Assembly: GCA_950022295.1 (NCBI GenBank)
Contig: OX465597.1
Span: forward strand, 374,449,016 to 374,513,015
Origin: Bromus sterilis
Lineage: Eukaryota; Streptophyta; Magnoliopsida; Poales; Poaceae
DNA: 64,000 bases
Direction: 5' to 3'
A program made the position numbers and the translations under genes. The number at the start of each line of letters is the position of its first letter. Position 1 is the first letter of the stretch. The notes beneath the pieces are model-generated. The model did not search any database and was not told where the DNA came from. It was given only the letters and a program-made list of their open reading frames with translations. Positions 32,511 to 42,807 of this stretch are shown here, one piece after another.

Positions 32511-33915
32511 TGATACGTCCCAAACGTATCTATAATTTCTGCTTGCTCCATGCATGTTTTGTGTGATATTTCTCTGATCTAGATACACTTTCATACACTT
32601 TTGATCATATTTGGACTAACCTATTAACTCAGTGCACCCAAGTGCCAGTTTCTGTTTTCTACTGTTTTTGTATTTCAGGTTTTCCCATTATTAAAAGTGC
32701 TCAATAAATTCCGGGAAAAATATATATAAAATCAGCGCGAAGGAACCTTCCGGAATCACCAAAGGAGAGACGGAGGGGGGGCCACCAGTCATCGAGGCGA
32801 CCACCCGGACCTCCCCCGGTGCCCCCTTTGGCCCTTATTTATACTCGCGTCGCGAAAACCCTGATTCCAGACCCCTTTTCTCCGGAAGCAGTTCCGATCT
32901 CCGCCGCCATCGCCAACAAGCTTCGGGGGACCAGAATTCCTGTGCTGGCACCCTGCCGGGACGGGGAAGTGCCCCGGATTCTTCTCCATCGACGTTGCTT
33001 CCTCCCTCCATGATGCGGGAGTAGTCCCTCCTCGGGGCTGAGGTTTCTACCAGTAGCTATGTGGTCAATTCTCTCTCCCATGATGTGAGCTTCGTTGTGA
33101 TCATAGGTTATGTTAATTTAGGATGATCCCATGATATTTCCCCTTCCTCTATGTATTGGATTGATGTACTCACTTGATCTTATCTAGTATAATCCCCGAG
33201 ACCATGGTGACAGCGGTCTATTGGACATGGGTTAGAAGAATATTTTCATGAGTGATTTCCTCCTTTGTGTTGATTGAAGATTGAGAGTCTCTTGGTGCTT
33301 GTCTTTGACTATCCTTGAGATATGTTGTGGTGATTGTGGTACTCTCTTTGGATGGCCGCGATGACATTGGGAAATCCATAGATCGAGAACTACGAACTTT
33401 GAGGTGTGCTTTTGTAGCCCTACATAATTCTCGTTCTCTCTTGACCAAAAAGGAATGACCTCCAAGTGCGTCTCCATTGCATGTTTTATGGGAAATATCA
33501 TGTGATTAGACTATGTTAATGTTGTTGAGAGTTGCCACTAGTGAAAGTATGAAGCCTAGGCCTTGTTTCCACCATTGTTACACCGTTTGTGCTCACTTTT
33601 GTCACATGTTTGCTTTATTCACTTTTTATTTCAGATTTATATTACCTTGCTTTGCCACACCTATCACTCGTATTTTACCATCTCTTCGCCTAATGCACCT
33701 ATACAACTCCTAGTTGTATTAGGTGTGTTGGGGACACAAGAGACTTCTTGTATCTTAATCGCAGGGTTTCTTGAGAGAGACCATCTTCAATCTCTACTTC
33801 CCTGAGTTCGATAAACCTTAGGTCATCCACTTGAGGGAAATTGCTGTTGTTCTACAAACATCTGCGCTTGGAGGCCCAACATAGTCTACAAGAATAGAAG
33901 CGTGCGTAGACATCA
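32511..33915 (+). mobile_element. Solo LTR E, Athila-like, with perfect target duplication
   Basis: The LTR is 1405 bp, from TGATACGTCCCAAACG to GCGTAGACATCA. GCCAC is duplicated on both sides (32506-32510, 33916-33920). The first 200 bp resemble the LTRs of A, B and F, but the 3' half is different. There is no internal region, so the element was reduced by LTR-LTR recombination. Confidence 0.9.
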
Positions 33916-34019
33916 GCCACACCACTTTGCAATGCCACACTCCTTCTCTCATCATTCACACGCATGTACCATCCTCCTCGGCAGACATCATCTATGGTGG
34001 TGACCTCCTCCGACAAGTG

Positions 34020-34900
34020 TTTATCGAAATGGATGTGTTAATTTTTTATGAAGCAATGGATTCGGGCCTAGAGTACATATACAAATAAATTGTTGACTCG
34101 TTCGACTATTCGTGCGATCAGGATGACTATGTGGAGGAAACAATGATGATGCAACCGGTCCTTGAAGACGTGGAGCGTGCAAAGGAGCATGTTCTCAATT
34201 TTAAGGGATTGATCAAGGGTCATAAAGTGTTGAATCATCATAAAAAACACATAGGAATTTGACGCTTATGAGGACTATATCATGGCGTTCGGTATATGAT
34301 GACTACTTGATCTTGAAGAAGGGTGAGAACAATTGGATTCTCTTGTTATCAGCAATGCACGGTTGCATTGCAGATGCTTGCATATGGAACGACTGTAAAT
34401 TCATTAGACGAGTGCTTCAGGATGTCTAAGAGCACATGCGCAGATGCTATGGTGAAATTTGCTACTCCTGTGGTGGAGGTTTTGGCCATAAATACTTGAG
34501 AGAACCAACTATCGCAGACACTGAAAGGCTCATGGTAATGCCAACAGCTGAAGGATGGCTAGGTATGCTTGGATATCTCAATTGAATGCATTGAGGTGGA
34601 AGGAATTGTCATATGCTCCACAAGGACGATATCAGGGTCATGTCAAGAAGCCCACCATCATTCTTGAAGCAGTTGCTTCATAGGTCCTCTAGATGGGCAT
34701 GTTTTCTTTGACATGCTTGGGTTCTCACAATGATATCAATGTCCTCCAACGATCTCCATTTTTTGCTCGGTTGACTGTAGGACAAGCTCCTCTGTGAAAC
34801 TACACTATCAACATGCATGAGTACAACCTAAGCTAATATCTGGTTGACGAAATCTATCCTCTTGATGATGATGAAGACGAGGTCCATCAAGACAAAAATG
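34020..34900 (+). pseudogene. PIF/Harbinger transposase remnant
   Basis: Heavily broken reading frame on the plus strand. The clearest part (34630-34860) reads QGHVKKPTIILEAVAS, then after stops GSHNDINVLQRSPFFARL and NYTINMHEY, then YLVDEIYPLD. These are signature blocks of plant Harbinger-type DDE transposases (HARBI1-like, Pfam plant transposon protein family). GSHNDIN holds one catalytic Asp. Upstream fragments include GHKYLREPTIADTERLM and AEGWLGMLG (34480-34580) in other frames. At least four stops and several frame changes are visible. No terminal inverted repeats or 3-bp target duplication were found, so the element's ends are unknown. Confidence 0.75.
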
Positions 34901-35438
34901 ACGATGGCTAAATACAAGACCAAGAAAAATGCTATGGGTTGGTTTGTTGTAGAAAATACATACACAGATTCTCTGATCATTTATCCAACATAATACCGCT
35001 GAATAAATCATCTGGGATAGAACCTATAGATCGACGTATCAACAAACCTCTTATCAACATAGAAGAAAGCCTCAAGCGCATGGTGTTCAAGTCAGAAAAT
35101 ATGTTAAGAAGCATCAGGAAGAGTTTTGATAATGCCAAAGAAAAAAACACCATGTACCAGACCTTTCACAATAGGGTGTATTTTGCTACTTTTGTGTGAC
35201 CTAGCAGCAGAAGTTTACCAAAGTGTACCTTTCCTTTATGTTTAGACCAGTTTCAAACTAAGGATCCCTAGGCCATGTGTATGAGCGTGAATGATCATTT
35301 TGTTATAAGTCATTATTATCCGTGCATTGTATGATTCTATGAACACCATATTCAAGGCCATTAGTGACCTTCAAAGGCCCTAGTGCTTATATCATTTGTG
35401 TTTCCCATAAGGATCGCAACAAAAAACATTAACATGAA
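34901..35438. other. Sequence downstream of the Harbinger remnant
   Basis: A frame at 34939-35199 (86 codons, charged) may be a decayed piece of the same transposon's second protein or unrelated. Nothing else is recognised. It ends at the 5' end of element F. Confidence 0.35.
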
Positions 35439-35774
35439 TGATACGTCTCAAACATTTCTATAATCTCTCCTTGCTCCATGCATGTTTTGTGTGATATTGC
35501 TATGTTTTAGATACTTTCATACACTTTTGATCATATTTTTACTAACCTATTAATTCAGTGCACCTCAGTGCCAGTTTCTGTTTTCTGCTGTTTTTCTATT
35601 TCAGGTTTCCCCCGTATTAAAAATGCTCCAAAAACTCCGGGAAAATACAATAAAAAATCAGTGCTTTGGAAGCTTCCAGTGCCCCGAAGGAGGGCCAGAG
35701 GGGAACCACCAGGGCCCCAGGCGCCCTCCTGGCGCGGCCTGGATTGGGGCCGCGCCAGGGGGGCGCCTGGACCC
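35439..35774 (+). repeat. 5' LTR of F, first segment
   Basis: 336 bp matching the start of the A LTR through the GC-rich patch. Interrupted by element G after GCGCCTGGACCC. Confidence 0.85.
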
Positions 35775-36879
35775 TGTTGGATATATGCTCTAGAGGAAAA
35801 TAATATATGATTATTCCAATATATTTAAGCAAGTTCATAACCATTTTCATACCATGCTAGAACTGTATCAGTGAAACCATGATACAGGTGTGGTATAGAA
35901 ACCCCGAGAGTTCCTAGTTAGCCTCTATATCAATAACTAGTTCATGGTCAACATGATGGTCGTGGTTTCATGATCATGGACAATTAAGTCTCTTGACTAT
36001 GAGGTCACCTCACTGGATGAGTGACGTTACGAACATTACCCAAAGTAAGCATTGCAGCATGATCAATCTTATGAAGGTTCAGTGTTGTAATTACAGAATG
36101 TAGTAGACCGTTCCTTTGACCGTGAGTACGTGCATAATTGCTATCTTCCCGGATGCTTTGACTTACATCCCACCACCTGACTGAAATATGCGGGTCATAA
36201 CGGTTGTATCTTGGGTATTCCGTGGAAATATGTTGAGGAGTATTGTTACAAGAGTGGGATTTGTCAATCCATGTGATGGATAGATACTTGAGGGCCCACT
36301 CGGTGAGATTCCATGCATAAAGTTGCGCAGCGTGTGACTAGGTCACGGGTGTAACACCCCGAATGTCAGACTACAATAATCACTTTTACTGTTGCTCATC
36401 ACTGTTGCAAACCTTGCTTGATCATTTTGAAATCAAAACTTTTTCCAAATGCCTTTTGGTGGATATGAAAAATAATGTTGCAACTAAACTTTATTCAAAA
36501 ATTATGAAACCATATTTGAAAGATCCCAAATATTCAGTGGACGATTATAAACCAACATGGAGTATTTATTGGGCTATGGAAAAATGAAAACAAAGATTTA
36601 CAACAACAAAACAACACCATTTGCAACTTGCAAATTCCAAACAATTATCAAAAGATTTTATAAAAATCCAAAACTTTTTGTGGCATTTCTGTATATTGAA
36701 AAACTGATATACATACTGGTTTTATGTCATAAAAAAATGTATTGACTAATAAAAAAAATTACCAACTAGAAAATAGAGCACAAAAAGAAATAAGAAAATA
36801 AAAGACCTAACCTACGCCCAGGGCGAGGCCCTCCCACTGGGCCAAGCCTACCCAGCCCGCACCAGCCCACTTGGCCACC

Positions 36880-37780
36880 AGGGGTCATCCCCTCCCCTGT
36901 TCACGCGTGCGTGGAGGCCATCCACGGCGCCGTGGCCACTGTGGCCGCCGTGGAGGCCATCGCGCGGCTCGCCGGCGAGCTTAAGTCGCGGACGCGCCCC
37001 CCGTCTCAGAAAACCCTAGCCGCCTCCCGCCCCTTTCCGCCTCGCCCTATCTCTCGCTCTGATTCGGCGGCTCCCATGCCGCCGTCGCCACAGCCGTGAC
37101 CACGCGCGGCCAACGGCCCCGCCTCATCGTTCCTGCAGGTCCAATCGATGCCCCGGCGATGACTACTTCACTCTGTGCTGTCAATCGTCATCGGGACGCA
37201 CAACAACGCCGCGATGTTAGCTGCTTCATCCACCACGGTCGTCGGCCGGCGTCGCTAAATTCATCGTCGCCGAAGCTCCCCCGCCTCCCCGACCTTGACC
37301 CTGCGCTCCACCGTGAGCTCCTCCCTCCATTCCCCCTCATTTCCCCCCGCCGGAACCCGTCGTAGTCACTATTCCTCGACCACCCGTGAGCACGTCCGCC
37401 ATGGCGCGGGCTCCCTTGTTGTGGGCTGCTCTTGTCGCGGGCAGGTCGTGGCCGCACCCCCTCGCGCGTGACCTGCGCTTGGCCGCGCCCCAGCCCGCGC
37501 GCGCTCACCCTGTTCGTACATGCTCGCCGTGCGCCCACTACTGCCTCGCCTTGGCCGTGCTCGGGCCGCCCCCTCCATGCCTAGATCTGGCAGCTGCTCC
37601 GGCCATGGATGCGTCGCCCTGCTCCTGTTGACGCTGCCGCGCCCCGCCTCTCCCATCTCCACTCGCCGCTCGCCGGCGTGCGCACCCCCTGCTCGTCGTC
37701 GGTCGTGGCCTTCGCCTGGGTCGTGGTTGGTGGCCTGCGTGCCACTGACTGTGGGACCACCCCCTTTTAATTAACATAAA
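36880..37780. other. GC-rich gene-like segment of LTR I
   Basis: Strongly GC-rich with open frames on both strands (up to 116 codons, Pro/Arg/Ala-rich). No domain is recognised. The frames are a by-product of composition. The equivalent region in J's LTR has the same character. Confidence 0.5.
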
Positions 37781-40588
37781 CAGTTAAGTTAGTCCATGAT
37801 TTGTCTAATACCCCCATGACAGCAGGACCCCACCCCCAATTAATTTAAGATAAATGAATTGTTACCTGAGCAAGTCAATGACAGTGGGGCCTTGCCCTTG
37901 ATAGAAATAAAAATCAGATAGATTAAAAGCCTATGTGTGTATGACAGGTAGGCCCTACTGGTAGAATAGGTTAAATAAAATGAATTTGATTAATATGTGA
38001 ATATGACATGTGGGACCCACTGGTCAGGTTTGACCAGTCAAACACCTCTTTGTATGACAGGTGGGTCCCCTCTGTAAGTATTGTTGTGGATAAGGTTTTG
38101 GATAATGTTCTATTTGAATAATTAATAAAATCCAGAAATTGATTTAGATTGATTTAAACTTCGAATTTAAATATCTTTTAAACCGTAAGTCAGATTCAAA
38201 AACTTTATACATCAAAATTGATCAGAAAAATATAACGAATACGGATATGCTATCCGTATACCAACCACCCCCTCTAACATACCGAACATCGAACCGTCCC
38301 CCTTTGGACCGTCTGTCCGATGATTTGTCCGGTACTGTTAAAGTACCCGGATGAATTTATTCTGAACACGAAAGTTGTTCGGAATGTTTCAACTAGCACG
38401 ACTACACCATCCACACGTTTTTTGGATGTCCACAACACCTCCGACATGATTCCTTCCCCCTCCTGGCCGTCTATCGATAATCACCCGGAGCGGGAATTAC
38501 ATCATCGGATGAATTCCCGCTCCGAGCATAATGCCTTGTACTGCGTTAGAACACCGTTAACATTGCGTTTGCCATGTATTGTATTTGGATTGCTATTATT
38601 GTTGTGTATTTATTGTTTCTCCCCCCTCTCTTATTGTCTGGTAGTCCCGACGACCACTGCCGATGCCCCTGTGATCGACTATGTCGTCGACGACCGTACC
38701 CCTCCCGCGAGCTTCCAGGCAAGCAGATCCATTCTGTTCCCCAGATATCGCCTATATATTCCGTACTTTTCTTGCACTAGGCATTGTTACTGCTGCTGCT
38801 ACGTTACCATCCTATTCAATTGCATAGCCTGTTTTTGTCGCCCCTTGATGTACCTTCCTTTATCCTATGCTGCCTATTATAATTATGCATTATTCAACAG
38901 TGAGCCCTGCGCATTGTTAGCTAGGATTAGATAGCGGGCCGTGACCACTCAGGGGAGTGAACACGGATACGATATATTAACTGTTACAGGTACGGTACAA
39001 TGCAGACACCGCCTAAGGCCCCCTAGCTCGACTCTGCCGAGCCACATGAAGTGTGGGCTATCGAGGAGAAATCCTTGTGCTCCACTCGTTGCTGACTCCG
39101 TATAGACGCCCTAGGGACCTGAGCCCCGATTATCCTTAAGGTAAGAAGTCAGGCGACCCAACGATGCCCGCGAGCGGTATTGCGTCGGGAACGATAGGGA
39201 GGGTACGACCGACGTTACTGGCGTGCTTGGCCCCTGCTCGTATCTCGCGAGAGTTACCAAACCACGAAAGTCGAGCTCTACCAAGAGCATACGCGAGATA
39301 AGGTAAGGAGTCGGTTCACCTTGTTCGTAACCGTAGAGACTTGGTGGGATGACAGGGCAGGCACCGATGTACTGGTGGTCCTGACTGCTGTCGTTGTCCG
39401 CGGGTCAGTTAAGTCGAGACAACGATAACGGTTGTCACGCAGGTTAATTAAAATGCTAAATGGTTCGGTGGATGACTTTAGAGGCCCGTTGGTCTGTACG
39501 CACTACCTACACGTGGGATTACGGTGTGGGCCCTCTGCGTCGTAGTTTGTCCGAAAGCTCTTTAGACGTCAGCAGTACCACAGGCTGATTGCCGGGAATC
39601 GGTCTTGTCTTCTTTGCTGCAGCAGGTGTTTTTTTGGATTTGCTTTTGCTTCACCGGCCAGTCTCGTATCGTGCAGGAGCGTGCAAGGGTGAGGGACCTA
39701 GACCCCTTGGCGCATAGGATATAGTACGGCGGATGGCCTCTCTGCTGAGCCTAGGATGGGCTGTGATGTGTCGGATAGCCTCGGTGGGGCATTCCCTAAC
39801 AAAGTGTACGCCACCCTAGAGATCCGAGCGTGCAGGCTGAACAGTAGTGCACCCCTGCAGGGATTTTAATCTATTCGAATAGCCGTGTCCACGGTAACAT
39901 GACGCTTTATGCTGAAGCCGGATCTTACCATTAGAAACTACTACTTCTATTAAACTGTGTGGTTCCGGGTTTTCTTCCTCGCAGGGAAGTCGAGGAGGGG
40001 AACTCGGAGGCATTATTATTATTAATCATTACAACTTATATTATACAATGCTGCAGCAACTTCTGCTTCATTGTTACTTTATGCTTTATATAAACTGTTG
40101 GCTGTTCTATTCTTGTGCTGCAAGACTCGTCAGAAGATGCTAGTCTTCGATAGGCCTAGCTTCTTACCCTTATTCTGATTTCTACCTTACAGTCCACTAT
40201 ATACAGCCTCCCATTTCCATTTGATACAAATGCATAAATGCTTAGTAGCGGACATAAGACTCGCGGGTATGCTAGATACTCATCCTTGCTTTATTTCCCC
40301 TTTATGTTTTTCCTGATCGGCCGCTGCAGTCGACGTTGGAGCCTTGGAGTCCAGGAGCAGGAGATCCCCGATGCCGACCACCGCAACGTGAAGATCCCCG
40401 ATGCCTTCTACGACGTCGAGTTCCCCATTGACCAGGAGTAGTTTGGAGGTTCCCAGGCAGGAGGCCTCGCCTTTTCGATCGTTGATTTTTTTGTGCTAGC
40501 CTTCTTAAGGCAGATCATGTGTACCGTGTGTCTGTACTCAGATACTATTGCTTCCGCTAACTTTGTGCTCTCGAGCTGTTGTATTCGA

Positions 40589-41058
40589 GCCCTCGTGGCC
40601 TTACGAGGGGGTGACCCCATGACTCCTATTGATGGGCCTACCTGGTGTACCCGAAGATAGAAGGCCCACAAAGATGCCGCCTGGGCCCAGCCTTGGCCCA
40701 CTAGTGGCACCGACGTAGGAGTCCACAACTCGTAAGGAAGGTGCAAACCTGCCGTGCCGTACAAGATTAGGGTTAGGAAACCTCATCTGTAATCCAAGAC
40801 GGGTTCCCCAAAACCTAGCCTAGTATATAAGGGCTAGGAGGGGAGACGTCGAGATCGACCAATACACAATCTGTAACCCTAGCCTTGTGTGCACTAGCCT
40901 TGGCCTTCCCTGTAATCGCATCCCCAAGCAATAATATCGAGCAGGAACGTCTCCTCCTGTTAGCCGACGAGCTATTGTCCAACCTGTGCCTCTCATGATT
41001 AACCCAGGGTCCCTGACCATGGGAATTGCCGGGGTTGATCCCCGTCATGGCCCCTGGC
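40589..41058. mobile_element. Possible 470-bp insertion within LTR I
   Basis: The comparison with J's LTR breaks off at about 40588 and resumes after about 41069. TTGTATTCGA (40579-40588) and TTGTATTAAA (41059-41068) could be a 9-10 bp target duplication. The ends GCCCTCGTGGCCTTACGAGG and, reversed, GCCAGGGGCCATGACGGGG are imperfectly inverted. The size and duplication would fit a Mutator-type MITE. Internal TATATAAGGGCTAGG and TAACCCAGGGTCCC resemble LTR parts, so the class is uncertain. Confidence 0.4.
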
Positions 41059-42371
41059 TTGTATTAAACAGCTTGTATTATTTTTATTTGTAGAGTTGTG
41101 TTGTGATATCTTACCGTGAGTCCCTGATCTCGATCGTGTACCTTGCGTGTATGATTACTGTACACGGTCTGATTTTGGGGGCGTCACAACGGGGATGAAT
41201 ATCATGGAACGAGTGAATAAGGATTTGTCATAACGAGGTTGAACCAGACATAGGATGTCGTTGATCGAATCTCGGAACAATCCAGTATCGATGACAAAGG
41301 GAATGCTATACGACGTAAGGTCCAATCGGTATTGATATCCAGAATGCACAGGGGTCATTATGGGCATCCATGTCCCGCTGATGATCATTGACCGTAGCCT
41401 CATATCGGTCATGACTGGAGTGTTCTCGGTTCGTAGGATAACACACTTAAGGGCTCGATGAAATCGGAGACCTTTTCGGAACTATCAGAGTTACCGGAGA
41501 ATAAAGGAAGCAGCATCGGAAAAAGTTCCGTGTTGACCCGAAGGAGTTTCGGAGTGAGCCGGAAGGTGTTCCGGAGCACCGGGAGAAGGAATAATATGTT
41601 TTAGTTATTGATTAATTGAATTAATAATAAAAAACATTTTATTTATAATTAAAAAGTGCTATGGGCCTTATTTATGAAAGAGGCCCATTTGGGGAAATAA
41701 AAGGGAAAAAAGAAAGAGAGAGAGAGAGAGGGAGGCGCCATGGGCCCTAGGGCCCATGAGGGGTGCGCCCCCTCCTCCCTTGGCCGGCCACCTCCCCCTA
41801 GCAAGGGACTTTAGTCCCACCTTGCTAGGGGAGAGGGGTTGACTCCCTCCCCTCTGCCTATATATAGATGGGCAGGGTGCACATATTTAATACATAGAAA
41901 TTTGTGAGAAAATAAACATTACTCTAAATTGAGATCGGTTTTCTCCGGTCTTCTCCCTTTCCTCGTCTCTTCCACGGTGGGATACCTAGTGTGAGCTTGT
42001 AGTGGAATTGAGGCATCTCTGTTAGAATCGGAGGCTGTCGTGCTGCCGAAGCTCCGTCCGGAGGTCTGCTTCCGCCACCTTCGGTGGATCGGAGATCGGA
42101 GGTCGTCATCGAGTCTCATACGTGTGTGGGTACTACGAGGTGCTACACATGTGGCACTACACTCATCCGGGTGCTGAACACAGCCAGGGGCTGTGAAACT
42201 TGTTCGACTACACCAGCCACATTTGCGGGAACGTTTCCCGCGCAACGGACTACACCCCGAGGTATGTTATTACGCACTCCTTTCCGTTACGGTAATACGG
42301 CTAGCTAGATCTTGGGTTATGGGAAACACTAGTTATGAAAAATTTATGTTTTCCGCTGCGCACCCCAACAG

Positions 42372-42388
42372 TGGTATCATGAGCTAGG
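42372..42388 (+). other. Primer-binding site of G
   Basis: TGGTATCATGAGCTAGG, one base after the LTR; a Met-tRNA-type site with one extra T relative to that of the Angela element. Confidence 0.8.
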
Positions 42389-42807
42389 TCTATGCTTAGT
42401 ATTACTGTACTGATAGAACACATCGGGGACGTGGGCGTTGATTGTATGATTGTTACCCTCCCACGTGTACTTGTTCACATCTGCAGCATTGTTTGATGAA
42501 GCGGCCCCCGACCGACCTTACGCGTACTCTTATGCGAGACTGGTTCCACGCTTGACATACGGCTTGTACCGTATAAAGTTGCTCTGGGGGGGGTGTCTGT
42601 CTCTCTACTTTAGCGGATGTGGAATTTGCAACGGAGGGCCCCTTGCGGGGTGAAATAGAGACAATAGTATGGTTGACGTTGTAGTTGACTCGTAGGTTAA
42701 AACATGTTTACCTATGAAAGCCCTAGCAGCCACATAAAACTTTCAATATACAAGTAGATCGTCTAAACTTTGTATTGCTAGGGTAAGTGCTAGGGTTTGC
42801 TTGATTG
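42389..42807 (+). other. Leader of G, left of element J
   Basis: No gene. It shares CGCTTGACATACGGCTTGTA with the Angela leader. The last 30 bp (42778-42807) repeat a stretch found inside J's LTR at 42822-42847. The leader resumes at 53922. Confidence 0.7.

Larger units (their letters stand above)
36350..41188 (+). mobile_element. Long solo LTR I (4.8 kb) in the 5' LTR of G
   Basis: The ends are TGTAACACCCCGAATG and TTTTGGGGGCGTCACA, with ACGGG duplicated at 36345-36349 and 41189-41193. No pol or gag is present. Its layout mirrors the 3.8-kb LTR of J: a GC-rich first third, the palindrome TATTCGAATA (near 39872), the GGAAGTCGAGG motif (near 39984) and a CTGTACTCAGA stretch near the 3' end (40533). 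I therefore read it as one LTR of a related Gypsy family rather than a full element. Confidence 0.75.
35775..42370 (+). repeat. 5' LTR of G, split by solo LTR I
   Basis: LTR parts are 35775-36349 and 41189-42370; without I and its duplicated 5 bp the LTR is about 1752 bp against 1747 for the 3' LTR. A TATA box CTATATATAGATG is at about 41858-41870. A GA microsatellite is at about 41710-41730. Confidence 0.85.

Noticed and set aside
30746..33915. C 5' LTR and solo LTR E as the two LTRs of one element
   Set aside because: They are in opposite orientation, differ over most of their length, and E has its own perfect target duplication.
36350..41188. Element I as a complete Gypsy element
   Set aside because: No internal repeat of its ends and no pol; the layout matches a single long LTR.
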